Positions 1 through 13,100 of a DNA stretch of 64,000 nucleotides are shown piece by piece (within the stretch, counting starts at the first letter, position 1; every line of letters starts with the position of its first letter). The position numbers were made by a program, and so were the translations under genes. The stretch is taken from assembly GCA_015680685.1 (NCBI GenBank), contig MNCI01011864.1, positions 951,278 through 1,015,277 on the forward strand, given 5' to 3'. This DNA is from Gnetum montanum (lineage: Eukaryota; Streptophyta; Gnetopsida; Gnetales; Gnetaceae). The notes below the pieces were generated by a model. The model was not told the DNA's origin. It saw nothing but the letters and a program-made list of their open reading frames with translations, and made no database searches.

Positions 1-106
1 ATTTATAAGGTCGCATAGCTCCCAATACATCGTATCAATAATGACATAGGTAGAGTTGCAATATCATAGATACAATATTGTGGCTCATTAAAAAATGATT
101 TTATCA
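1..106 (-). repeat. Partial 3' LTR of element A
   Basis: It matches 25,678-25,783, including the TTATAAAT-type box and the terminal TCA. The window begins inside the LTR, so only the U3 start and promoter portion are present. The adjoining G-rich tract (read on the minus strand) fits a polypurine tract and marks this copy as the 3' LTR. Confidence 0.75.
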
Positions 107-1460
107 TATCCCCATGACTAACTTAAAACTCATCCTTGAGTTAAAATAAAATGAGGATAGAGTTCCTTACAAAATTGGGAGGTATACTTAAACTATGGCA
201 TAACTACTTATTTGCATGACTGCTTGACTCTGAATGCTACATTATGGTTTGAGTGGTACTTTTACAAAATTATCATGCATAGCATGATGAACATAATTAA
301 TAATAAAAAAACAAATCAAAACAAAATGGAAGAGCTCAATGCAGTCTTCAAGTTCCCGATAGTGGTGACTCCTCCATTGGCTTCTTTCTCTTATTTTTAG
401 GCTTTTGGAAATGATAATGGTTGAGGAGTGCCCAAAGCTTCTCTTCCTCTAGTCTAGGATCATGTACCATCTATGCACATTTTGCAATGTTTGATGGCAT
501 CAGTACTTTCCACAAGCATGGTAGCTATAGAAACATCTTATTGGCTTTAACATACTAAGTCATGAACTGCCTTCTCTCTTCTTCAAACACCCTAGCCACC
601 TTTCTCAATTCTTGATCATCAATCATTCAATAGGCCAGGTTTGCTGCTACATCCTTTTGACCTTGGTAGCTGGCTTTTACAATTTCCAATTTAGAGTTTC
701 CAATATGTAATTTTTGCTATGTGTCCTTCCAATCTACAAACTCCTTCTCATACATGGCATAGACTGCAACTACCTATTGTTCTAGCTTATTCCTCAATAT
801 CCTTGTTGTTAACATGGCCATATTAGCATATCATAGGTTTACTAATCCCATGTACTTGGTAAGATCTTATATCTGTAGGTCCTTATTCTTCACTTTAGCT
901 TGGTGGACATGGTTGAGGCTATCCAAAATTTTCTGCCAATTCTGTGTCTATGTTGTAATTGAATTAATATTGGTCTTGGAAATTTGGATTTCTTTTTCAT
1001 TAATTTGCTTGTACATGCCCACCTTGTCATAGAAGTTTTCTTTGAGCCTTCCATGCTTCTTGATCTTGTTTTGCCATGTGCTTATCTCAATTGCTAATTT
1101 TTGTCTAATGATGCTTTCTTTTATTACTAGGATTTAGTTTTTCCTAGTCAACTTATTCATGTTTTGGTTTACTTTGATGAATTATTCTCACAGTCAATGA
1201 ACGCTTTCTTCAAGAATAATTTTTACTATTCGATTTCTATCAACCTTGTATTATTAGCAACAAGTTTCTTATTCTCCTCCTCAAAGGCATCAATGGCTTT
1301 GGAATGTGCATATGCTTTTGCTTCTACCACTGATGTGTTCCACATAGCCTTCTCCTTCTCCATCTCTACTTGAATATTTCTTGGAATGAGTTGTCTCACT
1401 TGTTTCATGTTGAATGCATCTAACTAGTTTGGGGCTATATACTTTTCAATGTCTCTCTAC

Positions 1461-2480
1461 TGTAGGGGGTTGTTGCACCTTGATAAATCCCAATAAGACC
1501 CAATCTACAACTTCCAAGTAGATTTAGCTTAGAAAGTAAGAAAAACGTAGTAAAATAGAGAAAATATTTCTTATATTAAGCTAATTCTCAAAATACATAG
1601 AAAATACATCAAAGATGAGGAGCCAAGCTTAACTCACAACTATCCCAAGGATCTTAGAGGCCATACTTATCTTCTCTTAATCCTCAATTTGGAGCCCAAG
1701 CTTAAGAAAAGACACTTATAAGAGATTCTCCTAATCTCTCTCAAGTGCTCTCCCTTACCTTTCACTCAACTTCCTTGTGCAAGATATCTTTTTGCATAAG
1801 CTCTCCTCCCTTAAGAGCTCTCTCTCTTACCCCCTATTAGGATGTTTGACCTTTGGCATTGGCACTTCGGCCCTTGGCACTGTAATCCTTGTTACTATGG
1901 AACTTACAATGATGAATTACATCAATATTTATAAGCAATCGGAAGGTTAAAACCCTAGAAATCTTTCCTCAATTGAACTTAAAATTTTTTTAGATGTTTC
2001 CCAAGTCTTCTCACCTTCTCCCCAATTTTTTCCATCTTACTTTGGTTGTTTCTTGAATTGGAACAAACATTTTTGGAATTTTCCTCATGCATTTGGGACA
2101 TATTTGGCTTCATGTAGATGTCTCTTATGAAAGCCCTACTCTCCAGAGAAACAACTACTATTTTTGATAGATGTCTACTCTTCAGGAAAGACTTATTTGG
2201 GATGACATCTCTTTGGAGACATCTATCTTTCTAGGGAGACGTCTCCTCTAAAGGTGCCAAAAATAAAAGTGCTCATTTTGATGCCAGGAGCCTCTGGATG
2301 GCTCCCAACAAGTTATCATAGACCCTGGAATCTCTTAAACTCATCAAAATAAGCCAAAAACACCTCCAAGTATGCCAAAACACCCAAGAATCATCCTGAA
2401 GAAAATCATCACAAAAAGACACATAATATGTACTATAGAGAAAAGGAATCGAAAGAGGTGTCCCTACACCAACTCTCCCA
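1461..2480 (-). repeat. Element D 3' LTR
   Basis: About 1,020 bp, and a clear direct repeat of 4,279-5,361. On the minus strand it starts TGGGAGAG and ends CCCCCTACA. A TATA-like TTATAAATATT lies near 1,930-1,940 (minus strand). The U3 upstream of it carries the AGACRTCT motif cluster. Confidence 0.85.
2110..2245 (-). promoter_or_regulatory. U3 cluster of AGACGTCT-type palindromes in D 3' LTR
   Basis: Repeated AGATGTCT, AGACATCT, GGACATCT-like and one intact AGACGTCT octamer occur within about 135 bp. The intact form is a perfect palindrome with the GACGTC core known as a bZIP C-box. The variants are what CpG deamination on either strand would give. The cluster is 170-320 bp upstream of the TATA-like box on the minus strand. 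Binding by a bZIP factor is inference. Confidence 0.5.
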
Positions 2481-2849
2481 CCCTTAAAAATGTCATGCTT
2501 CATGACCTTTCACAAGCTGGAAGGCTCCGTGCCCCCATGACTCAAGGCCATCATAATAATCAGGACTCATTGCATTACAAACATGAGAATAAACATCATT
2601 GAAGGTTTAGGTTTTGAGCTTCCCTTGCTCATGGAGGCTTGTCCTCATGCCCCACCATGCTTCCTTCATCTAATCATCTCCTTGGAATTCTCCCCTTGCA
2701 TTCCCATGATGACATAAACTTGCAACAAATAAACAATAAAAAAAGAAAAAGGATTAGGCTTACTTAATCCAACATCCTTTATTTTCTTCTTTTCCCTCTT
2801 CTTCACCTTCTTCTTCTTAGTGTTTGAAAGACTACCACTTAGCTTCCTT

Positions 2850-4142
2850 TCATCACCACCATGTAGATTACCTTCATGCTACACTTCCATTTTATGGCAA
2901 AGACAATGAAATCCATCAACATACTTCACAAATTTATCATTACTATAATCAATGCCAAGCATCTTCAAATTTTGAAAAATCATATCATTATCAATGTCTT
3001 CACTTACATCAATAATGGCCTTCTTAAAATAACTATCCCAATAGCCATCATCATCAAAAAAATCACCATTATTAGTCTTTCCCTTACTAACAATGACATC
3101 AAAAGTCACAACATGACTCTCAATCCCATCACAATCATCAAAATGAACATGATGATCATCATTACCATTGAACAAACCACTACCCAGCTAAAGTGAAAAA
3201 CTAGCATCCATCACACTAGCTCCAACATGAGAGAAATTACTACCATTAACAAGATCAAGCTCATCCTTACTTACCTCTTCACAGCTTCTTCCATCCATCT
3301 TTGGTTCAACTTGATCTTCAACATGTAGTTTTTCAATCTTATCAAAGTTTGAAGATTCAAGATTTCAAATAGGAGTTCCCAGTTCCAATGGTTTCTCCTT
3401 TTCAAATGAACCATCAACAAGCTCTTCATCCAACTTTGGAGGTACAAACTCAAAAGGTAAACTCTCCTCCATAGCCTTTACTTCAGATTCATCAAAAACA
3501 TCATTAAAGTAATCATTTTTTCACATACCTTGGCTAGAAGACTCACCTCTCTCCCATGAGATAGTCTTAACTTCACTTAGAATCTCCTTTCCCTTGCCAC
3601 AAGGTATAAAACAATTGCAAAAATAATAAGCATCATACCTTCTAGTGCTACCGTTGATCCTCCTTGAAGAAGTCCTTGATCTTTGCCACTCTTTTGGCTT
3701 TGACCCTTCACCTGCCATGACCTATAAGGTAGGAACTCTCCTTGATCAATAGCATACACCATCTTGGACTTTGAATATCTCTTGGTTGTTTTCATGAAGC
3801 TCTTGGTTCCCCCCCTTGAAATCCTTGACTATTAATCACTCCCTTGCTCAATAAGAGATACTTGAGAACTCCTTTTTTATTGATATCTACTTCATTAAAC
3901 CCTTCATCTTCCTTTCTTTCTTAATGGCTAGAAGATATTCTGTTAATTTTGCTTAAAATATTTTCCATATTGGCCTTGAATTTCTTCATATCCCTTTCTA
4001 GAGTTTCTACAAAATCTTGGTGCTTGTGGACCTTTACTTTGGGAAGAACTTCTTGCATTTCAACCACAAAAGCTTTAAAGGAGTTCTTAAACACTTGAAG
4101 CTCTTGTCTAAGCTCTTAATATGTCTTCTTCTTTGGAGCCAT
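2850..4142 (-). pseudogene. Element D gag-like ORF, degenerate
   Basis: A minus-strand ATG at 4,142 opens MAPKKKTY, followed by a stop. A lysine- and glutamate-rich coiled-coil stretch then continues in frame past further stops to about 3,900. Around 3,600-3,560 a cysteine cluster and a C-GKGKE string resemble the end of a CCHC zinc knuckle (P-G-H-x-C-GKGK) of plant Ty3/gypsy gag proteins. Downstream the frame is acidic (DEELVDGSFE, DDDG) and changes register several times. No protease, reverse transcriptase or integrase motif follows. The gag identity rests on position and the knuckle-like string and is tentative. Confidence 0.45.
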
Positions 4143-4260
4143 ACCTAAAGTAATAAGAATGATATCCAAAAGCAAATGCACAAATATCCATAACAATGTT
4201 CCTTTCATTTAAAGAAAACATCAAGCTTCAACATAGAAGTGTGGAAACCTCTAAATCTTT

Positions 4261-4272
4261 GCTCTGATACCA
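4261..4272 (-). other. Element D primer-binding site (initiator tRNA-Met)
   Basis: The minus strand reads TGGTATCAGAGC, the standard plant retrotransposon primer site complementary to the 3' end of initiator tRNA-Met. It lies 6 nt from the 5' LTR, which fixes the element's orientation. Confidence 0.9.
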
Positions 4273-4278
4273 ATCTGG

Positions 4279-5361
4279 TTAAGGGGGTTGTTTCACCTTT
4301 ATAGACCCAATAGGATCCAATCCACAACTTCCAAGAAAATTTAGCTTAGAAAGTAAGCACAACACAATAAAATAGATAAAATATTTCTTATATTAAGATA
4401 ATTCTCAAAATACATAAAAAATACATCAAATATGAGGAGCTAAGCTCAACTCATAACTATCCCAAGGATCTTATAGGCCACATTTGTTCTTTCTTAATCC
4501 TCAATTTCTCACAATGGACCCTAAGCTTAAGACAAGACACTTATAAGAGATTACCCTAATCTCTCTCAAGTGCTCTCCCTTACCTTTCACTCAACTTCCT
4601 TGCACAAGCTCTCTTCTCATACAAACTCTCCTCCCTCAAGAGCTCTCTCTCTCTCTATTCTTCTATTAGGATGCTTGACCTTCAACATTAGCACTTCAGC
4701 CCTTGGCACTTTGACACTTGGCACTGCAATCCTTTTCATTGCAACACTTAAAATGGTAAATTACATCAATATTTATAAGAAAATTAAAGGTAAAAGCCCT
4801 AGAAACCTTTTCTCAACTCAACTTGAAGTTCTTTAGATGTTTTCCAAGTCTTCTCACCATATCCTTAGCTATTTCCATCTTGCTTTGGTTGTTTCCATCT
4901 TTCTTTGGCTGTTTCCATTTGCTTTGTCTATTTCTCAAATTGGAACAAGCATTTTTAGAAATTTCCTCATGCATCTAGGATGTCTTTGACTTCATGTAAA
5001 TGTCTCCTATGAAAGCCTTACTCTTAGGAGAGATGTCTATTGTTTTTGGTAGACATCTACTCTTCAAGGGAGGCATCTTTTGGAAGATGTCTCTTGGGAG
5101 ACATCTATCTTTCTAGGAAGACATCTCTTTTGAAGGTGCCAAATATAAAAGTGGTCATTTTGATGCCAAGAGCCTCCACATGCCTCCCAACAAGTCCCGA
5201 TAGACCTTAGAACCTTCTAAAGTCATCAAAATAAGTCAAAAACATGTCCAAACATGCCAAAACATCCAAGAAAAATCCTTGACAAAATCATCACAAAAAG
5301 ACACATAGTATGTAGTGTAGAGCAAGGGAATTAGAAGAGGTGTCCCTAAACCCCTCTCCTT
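4279..5361 (-). repeat. Element D 5' LTR
   Basis: About 1,083 bp, paired with 1,461-2,480. A TATA-like TTATAAATATT lies near 4,765-4,776 (minus strand), and the AGACRTCT palindrome cluster lies at about 4,995-5,125. The expected TG at its start has mutated to AA next to the TCTAC duplication. Confidence 0.85.
4995..5125 (-). promoter_or_regulatory. U3 cluster of AGACGTCT-type palindromes in D 5' LTR
   Basis: This is the equivalent of the cluster at 2,110-2,245. It holds repeated AGATGTCT and AGACATCT octamers, 220-350 bp upstream of the TATA-like box on the minus strand. Two LTRs of the same element keep the same arrangement, so the cluster is a property of the family. Confidence 0.5.
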
Positions 5362-7077
5362 TCTACTTTCAAAGCTGCTAACTCAACTTGTAATCTCTGT
5401 ACTATGTTTTCTACATGCTCTACCCTTGTTTTCATCATGGCTAGCTTCCTCTTTATTGCAATTAGATCAAAATGAATTACAATGATATTGCTAGGGATAT
5501 CAGAAATATTTTACATGACTTGTCCTATCTATAGTAGCTAATCAAGGACATCCTCATGTTATGTTAGGATCATGGATGCTTTGGCTAGCATTTCTACATC
5601 TCTTGTTCCTATAATATCCATCGATAGTCCAATGGAAACATTAAAGGATTCTTTAATGTAATCAATGATAACTTCTACTACTCTTATTTCATATTGATGT
5701 TACATCACCACTACTATGGCCCCTTCTTTAGTTTCTAACATGACTTAAAAAGATGCAAAATTTCCAAAGATATGTTGTGCCCAGTCATCATCCTCTCTTG
5801 CCTATAGAGATACTTGGCCATTAGTAGGTCTTGTTGATAAAATAGGCCTTATGGAGTTATCTATGACTTAGTACAAAGAAAAACCTTCCCTTGCTCCCCA
5901 ACTAAGTATTTTTGTGATTTGCTACAAGTGGCTCATGGAAGGCCTATAGTCTTCTTATACAAGTGGAGCACTCTATCCAAGTATATCACTAGCAACTGTT
6001 GACCCACTAGGCCTTACTTGTTATTGTTTTCCAGTTACTAGAAGGTTACTTGCTAGTGTGGATCTTATTACTCCCAAAATGTTTATTGGATTCTCCAGCT
6101 AATCCTTATTTGGTGGCATTGGTTTGGACATCTCTACATAGGATGCATTTTTTTGGCTTTTCTTAGAACATCATTCATGTACCCTGTAATTCCTATTTTC
6201 TTGCACAACTTTCTAATGAGGAAATGGAATGGTAGTGTGAGTTTCCCTTCCTTATTTTCTTGAAAACTTCTCTATATCTCTAGAAAGAGTAGATGCGCTA
6301 TATTAGCATTGAATTTCCCCATAATGCATGCACTTGATCTAGTAGCATAGATGGAAATCCTATTAAGTCTTTTGGTACATAACAAGTGGTAAGTCTCAAT
6401 CTTGAAGTGAATCTTTTCTTAAGTAGTTAATTCAATATAGTCCTTTTCCTCTTTTTCATATTCTCTCTATAGCCGTAACTTCTTTGGATTGGTGTTAGAT
6501 CTCGTGGATATCTATGCTACATTTTCTGTAACATTTGGAATATTGAGTTCCTTTGCAATGGCTTCAATTAATCAAGGCATTGAGACTCCTTTGATCTTAA
6601 CAGTTGCATCATCTAGTTTATTCTTCTAGAACTAATATACTTCTCCCAGGTACCATTCATTATTTTTTGATAAAGTTGGCCATGGAGGAGAAGCCTTAAG
6701 TTGGGTTTTGATGCCCTCATAAACAAAATTTATGAATGGTCCAAAATTATGTTCCAAAATTACTGTGAACATAATGGACTTCTCTTGGATAGCTTGTTCT
6801 ACTAATAGCATGAGGTGTTGTCCTTGCTCAGGAGCTAGTGGTACTTCAAATTCAGCCTACATAGATTATTTAGTAGCTAGTGCTTGTTGGTAGATGCTAA
6901 AGGATTGGGCTTCTTGCTCTACTTAGATTGTTTATTCTCCAATTTATCCTCTACCTCAATCCCTTGGTCTTTTACTTCTATGCTATAAGGGTCCTTCTAC
7001 TGTGGATCTTTGATAAGTCATATACAATCATCAAAGATTTACTTAACGTTATGCAAGGATTTAAATAGCTCTCTAGT

Positions 7078-7930
7078 TGATGAGTAGCAAGGTACCCCTA
7101 CGCCCAACCATATGAATCATATGCGTTCACATGTAATTTGGTTGAATTCCATAGAATTTAATTACCAAGTACACTAGAGCTACATAGTGTGTGCATGTTG
7201 TCCATTCATTATCTTCCCAGTCCCACTTGTGGACTGCAATTGCATGGTTAAGTGTGACTGAGGTGTAAGATTTTTTTATTATTTTATGTTTTATCAAGTT
7301 TCCTAAAACAAGAATGAAAGTGAGAGTGATTAAGTGCTAAGAAAACTATGATCTAATCTAGCCTAACACAAGTAACTATTTCCACCTGAACTTTATGTAA
7401 ACACTGCTGGGCTATCAAACTCTAACTGTTTCTGAGCTACTAAGTGTCACACGTATGTTCAAAGGGGGTCATGCTTGTGTATTCTAATGAGTTTCTTGAT
7501 TAATAAAAATTAATTGCTGCATGAATAACGTTAATGTAAACTACATAAAATCACAATATATAAATGCATTAGAAAGAAAGTCTCAAGTGCTGCAAGGTGA
7601 ATCAAAGAGCTCATCTTTATTGCCAACATAATGATATGTTCAGGTACAATAATGCTTGAATAAAGATCTAAACACAATTAGATCTCCTATTGCAGGCACT
7701 TGGAAATTATTCTAACTCTGAAATGGACAAACTACAAGAGTTTTACTACTTAACTTCCAAAAACTACTCTCAATCATGTGCCTAGGAGCTATATTTATAG
7801 ACCCAGGAGTAACCCTGTGATATCGAATGTACGATATCGCATCTTGGGCCACAATATCACATACCTAATATCATGTACCCGATATCGCGGCCACTCTGAT
7901 ATCGAAATGTATGAAAAACATAATTTATCA
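7078..7930 (-). repeat. Element C 3' LTR
   Basis: 853 bp, aligning along its whole length with 16,312-17,132. It lies next to the polypurine tract at 7,931-7,940 (minus strand), which identifies it as the 3' LTR. The reiterated GATATC promoter lies at its U3 end. Confidence 0.85.
7789..7912 (-). promoter_or_regulatory. LTR promoter of element C: GATATC array and TATA box
   Basis: On the minus strand a run of GATATC or ATATC motifs, four of them intact GATATC, spaced about 15-25 bp apart, is followed directly by a TCTATAAATATAG-like TATA box at 7,789-7,801. The same order is seen in the LTRs of B, E, G and I. Promoter function is inferred from position in U3 and the TATA box. Confidence 0.6.
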
Positions 7931-8100
7931 TACCCCCATGAATAAATGAAAACTTGTCCTTGAGTATAGAAGAAGAGGAATAAGTCCTTTACAAAATATA
8001 GTAGGAGGTGTGGACTATTCAATTGACATGCAGTAGGAGGTGTGGACTATTCAACTGACATGTAGAGTGACATAAAGAAAATAGACAAATACAAAAGTAC

Positions 8101-8490
8101 CTAAGCATATAACATTACAATTGTGTAAAAAATTGGGTGTTCATGACAATAGGAAAGAACACCCTCGAATCCAATGGACATCCAACCCCTCTTGGCAATA
8201 GAAAAATGAGAGAGAGGCAGAAAAGATCCAGTGGTCTTGAATAGTCTCCTGTGAGTGATATTGTTGCATCCTCCTTGGTGAAAACAGTCCCACTTCCAAT
8301 CCATGCTCCTCACTACAATCAAAATAGAATCAAGGATTGGTATATAAAGTGCAATAGATATGGCTAAATACATTGTCTTGTCAGTGATTTTATCTAGCCA
8401 AGTTGTGATTGTGATAAATTGGTTGCTTGATAGTCTTAGTAGGAAGATTGACAAATGGGTTAAGTAAGAGAATTGATCCATAAAATTCAA
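8101..8490 (-). CDS. Hydrophobic 129-aa ORF in the 3' region of element C
   Basis: An unbroken frame of 129 codons between pol and the 3' LTR of a copy whose gag and pol are full of stops. It begins MNFMDQFSYL and has two hydrophobic stretches (about residues 8-22 and 38-60, including AISIALYIPILDSILIVV), then a Cys/His-containing half. Athila elements carry an env-like ORF in this position, often with membrane segments. I see no clear sequence relation to it, nor to ORF2 of A and E. It could be chance, since 390 bp without a stop is not rare in AT-rich DNA. The function is unknown. Confidence 0.3.
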   Translation of the reverse strand: MNFMDQFSYLTHLSIFLLRLSSNQFITITTWLDKITDKTMYLAISIALYIPILDSILIVVRSMDWKWDCFHQGGCNNITHRRLFKTTGSFLPLSHFSIAKRGWMSIGFEGVLSYCHEHPIFYTIVMLYA

Positions 8491-10090
8491 AAAAAGCTTA
8501 ACACAAGGAATAATAGAAAGAGGGTATAGAAATTCACAATAATAAAAAGAAGGAATTCACTAAAAATAGTTATGAAGATGCATACAATTAGATGGCATGG
8601 ATGGGGTAAATAAAAAGAATTTGATTGTAACAACATCTAAGGTAAAAAACTTAACTTAACCAAACCAAAAGTTATGTAAGTGGGTCCTCCCCAAAGCAAG
8701 CATAGGCCTTTTATGCCCTTGCATAACTTCAAACCAAGGAGTCCATGAACACCATGGACGATTAATGGTTATGGAAAGTTAAGTACAAAAACCCAAAAGC
8801 AACTAACTAAGAAACCTGACACATCAAACCAAAACAATGAATCAAAACATGAAACCAGTAGTGAGGTGAGGCATGAAAAGCAGAGATGGAGGAGAGAGAG
8901 AATGGAATGGAGTTCCTAATTATGGTCACATGAAGTCCCTTATGGGGTTTGTGATTAAATTACTTAGTAGGATCCATCCTCAGTCTAGACCAAAACCAAC
9001 CAATTTCAGTGACTTTGCATCAACATTCTAAGCCTAGTCCATCCTCTGAGACACAAGAATGCTCTCACAAAATGACCACCATTCTAGATTGAAGAGAAAG
9101 TAGGAAGTAAGAAACGGCCTTAGTTAGAGGAGACAAGAGAATTCCCATGACCAGTGCTTGTAGTTCTTTTATTTAGTCTAAGGAATATGCTTTAAATTCC
9201 TATTTTTTTTTAATGGAAACCACACCATGCAAACACCCCTACATTTTCACATTTATTTTTTCCAAGAGGTGTGCTTTGAATCCTCATCCCTTTCATTTTT
9301 TTTTTCAATGAGGACCATATCATGCAAGGACTTATTTGACTTCCTATTATCAAATGACACAGAATGGTGAGAAGCTCACGAGAACACTCCCGCACATAGG
9401 AAAATAGAGAAGCATAAAGAATACCTCATTCTTTTGAAGACACACCCTATCCAACCCTTTGATTTCTTCCCAATTCCCCAAACTTCCCAAGTTACCAATT
9501 TATTAAGGTTGCATTAATAAAGAAGGGATTGCACATTTCCAAAATAAGGAAAACCATAGAGTATGTGGATGGGTGGATGATGTGGACTCACTACCTATTA
9601 CATGAAAATAAACCATGTCCCAGTCATTAGTAATGTCATTCAAAGTCAGAAATTAAATAGCAACAATCAAATTACAAATGAAACATACCATCATCGAGTA
9701 ACACATTATCATTGTACCTGACACCTTATTAGCAGAAAGAGTAGAGAAACACATCAAACACAAGAAAATATAAAATAAAGTAAAAGAGTATGTAATAAAT
9801 ATTAAATATATTAATGATAGTATAAAAAAAACTTAGAAAAGATCAATAACTTGGAAAATACAAAGATGTAAAAAAAATGTAAAACAAAGAATATGAAAAC
9901 AAAAAGTTGTAAAACCAAAAATGTGTAAAAAAAAAAAGTTAAAACACTGAGGAGTTGCAAAAAATGTTTATATGGCTAGTCATCTCTCCCACTACTAAGT
10001 TGGAAGAGGGAGATCTAAAAGATTAAGTGTGGTTATCCATCTGTCGAGGTGTTTGTTGAGTTGGTTGGCTTAGGCTCATGATAAGGCTTC
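8491..10090 (-). other. Element C 3' untranslated region
   Basis: No long frame and no recognised domain. The part at 9,740-9,955 is strongly A-rich on the plus strand. Short matches to element B (9,571-9,590 with 18,961-18,980; 8,665-8,690 with 18,025-18,050) show that this region belongs to the shared retrotransposon family. Confidence 0.5.
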
Positions 10091-10110
10091 ACTTGTTGGA
10101 TGTTGACTAA

Positions 10111-13100
10111 TTATTTTTTATCTGGGTTGTCAGGTTTATAGATAATCATGGCCCCAAATGGAAAAGTCTCATTAATAATGTAAGGTCCTTTCCACAGTGT
10201 TTGAAATTTGGTTCGTTGGGGTACGTGTGCAGGATTCCAATAAAGGACCTTGTCACCTAGTTGAAACTTGACTTTTCTTATTTTGAGGTCATGACATTTC
10301 TTGTTAAATGCCTTGTGCATTTTTTTTGGATGATAGGGCCATTAACCGATTTTCATCTAGCAAGTTGAGATTCATTAATCATTCTTTTTATGCTAGACGT
10401 AGATTCAAGTCAAGATCACAGGCTGTAGAAAGTGTACAGAGCTTGGATTAGATGGGTAGTGTTGGTAGTTTTCCATACACAAGCTCATAGGAAGAATAAC
10501 CTATGGGAGGCTTCCATGTGAAGCAATAGGCCCAAAGGGCATCATTTACTATGGTGCTCCAATCCCTTCATTATTTGCTAATGGTGCATGTTAGACTGTT
10601 TCTAATCTCCTGATTAGTGACCTCAGCTTAACCATTAGCTTTAGGGTGATATGGTGTTGTGAGTTTATGCTCAACCCCCAAGTGCTGCATAAGTTTTCAG
10701 AAAGTGGCACCTGTAAAATGAGTTCCATTATTAGAAATTAATGCATGAGGCACACCAAACTTGTTTATGATATTTTATTATACAAACTAAGCAACAATAG
10801 TGGATGTATATTCAGTGATGGCTGCTGCTTCTACCCACTTAGTGCAATAGTCAACTACGACTATGATATATGCCTTTCCATTTGACAAAGGTGCAATGGA
10901 ACCCATAATGTTAATGCCCCAAATATCAAATGGCTCAAGAGGCTAAATCGATTGCTATGGCCCCTCCATTTGAGCTATCATTCCACCATCCCTCTAACAA
11001 TGATCACAAATGCGGATGAATTGGTGTGCATCCTTGAAGATGGTTGGCCAGTAATATCCTACCATGAGGATTTTTATGGCCATGCATCTCCTAACATAAT
11101 GGCCCCCACAAGGGCCTTCATGAGCATCTTGGAGAATGTGTAGTTTATTGGTGTTAGGGACATACCAGTGTACCAATCCATCAAGATAGACTTTGTAAAG
11201 GTTCCCATTGATTTCCATGAAATGCTTAAACTGGTGAAGAAACTGTTATTTATTTTTGGTGTCCAACCCTTATAGTAGTTCTTACTTGAGTAGATAACTG
11301 AGGATGGTGTCATACCATTTTGGTTCATTAGGCATTTGCACATTAACATCCCTTGCAAGGAGAGATTCATCAGGGAATTGATCAGATAAGGGGCTATCTT
11401 TCTCCTTGTCATCCCACCTTAGCCATGATAAGTGGTTAGTGACCACATTCTCCACACCTTTTAGATCTACCATCATGAGATCAAACTCTTGTAAAATCAT
11501 GAGCTACTATATGACATGGGGACTCACCATTGGTTTATTTATTAAAAATCTGATGGCGCTATGATCTGTGTGTACAAACACTTTATAGCCAAGCACATAG
11601 TGCCTGAACTTCTCTAATGTGAACACCACTACCATCAACTTCTTTTCTATGGTGGTGTAGTTTAGTTGTGCACTTGAAATACTTCGGCTAGCATAGTGAA
11701 TGTAATATAGACATTTTTGATCATCCATCTATGTAAGCATTGCCCCCAACGCATAATTTGATGCATCAATCATCACATGAAACAATCTAGACCAATCAAG
11801 TGCTTGTAGAATGGGGGTTTCAACAAGCTTCTGCTTTAGTTGCTAAAATGTTGTTTCACATGCAGGGGTCTAGACGAATGATGCTTCCATCTTTGTGAAT
11901 TCCACCAACGACTTGGAAATTTTGGAAAAATTCTTGATGAAGCATCGGTAGTAGCCCATATGACCAAGAAACGACCACACTTCTTTAACTAGTTCTGGTT
12001 GATGGGTTATTCCTTGGATGACCCTTATTTTTTCAGGGTCCATCTCAATTCCTGCTTTTGAAATATGATGCCCTAAGACTATGCCTTCCTAGACCATAAG
12101 ATGGCTCTTTTGTCAATTGAGTCAGAGATTTGTTTCAACACATCTCCTTAACACCTATGCAAGATGATCTAAGGCTTACTCAAATGTAGCCTCATAGGTA
12201 GAAAATTCATTCAGAAAGACTTCTATCCCACTACTGATTTTTTATTGAAAAATGCTAAGGACCAATCATTGAAATGTGGTTGGGGCATTACATAGACCGA
12301 ATGGCATCTAACCATAAGCAAAAGTCCCCCAAGGATTTGTGAAATTTATCTTTGCCTAGTCCTTTGGTGCAATCTAGATTTGATTATAGCTGGTATAACC
12401 ATCTAGAAAGCTGTAACAGTTATGCCCAAATATGGTGTCCAGCACTTGGTTGACAAAAAGCAATGGAAAATGATCTTTAAAAGTGGCCATGTTGAGAAAC
12501 CAGAAGTCAATGCACACCTATCATTTGCCTCCTTTTTGGGCATGATCATGAGTCGATTGACCCAGTTACTATCTACGATAGGGTAGATGAATCCCACCTT
12601 GAGGAGTTGTTCAATATCCTCTTTGACAATATGCTTTAGTTTGGGATTCAAACATCGCTATGGCTATCGTTTCAACTTAACAACAAGGTTAGTGTATATT
12701 CAGTGCTAGCATATTCTTGGATCTATACTAGTGACCTCAAAATATGACCAAGTAAAGGCTACTGACCATTTTTCCACAACCTTTATCAACATTTTCTTTT
12801 GTTCTGTAGTAAGCTTAGTATTAATAATGACCAACCTTCCATTTTTCAAGAACACATACTTCATTCTAGCTAGTAGTGACTTCAATTTAAGGGGTTCTTA
12901 TTTAAAATTGTCAAGAATTTCCAACTCTCCCCAATTGGCATCATCATTTACTTCTTCAGAGAGCTAGTGATGAACTTGCTCAAGTTCATCCATACTTGCA
13001 ACGTATTCATACATTAGGCCCTTAGTAGGTTCCATGCACAATATACTTTTGCTAGAATTAGCTGTCAGCCACTAGGTGCTTTCTTGTTTTCTGGCTACTA

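Larger units (their letters stand above)
1461..5361 (-). mobile_element. Element D: LTR retrotransposon without pol
   Basis: Two direct repeats of about 1.0-1.1 kb flank a 1.8-kb interior, and a perfect 5-bp target duplication TCTAC lies at 1,456-1,460 and 5,362-5,366. Read on the minus strand, the 5' LTR is followed by a perfect 12-nt initiator-Met primer site, and the 3' LTR is preceded by a purine tract ending AAGGG. The interior encodes only a broken gag-like ORF, so the element is non-autonomous. It inserted into the coiled-coil part of A ORF2. The lineage is uncertain: the Met primer site and LTR style are seen in both copia and gypsy elements. Confidence 0.85.

Noticed and set aside
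2876-3196. Plus-strand Ile/Thr-rich 106-codon frame
   Set aside because: Low-complexity antisense of the acidic D/E-rich gag-like part of element D.
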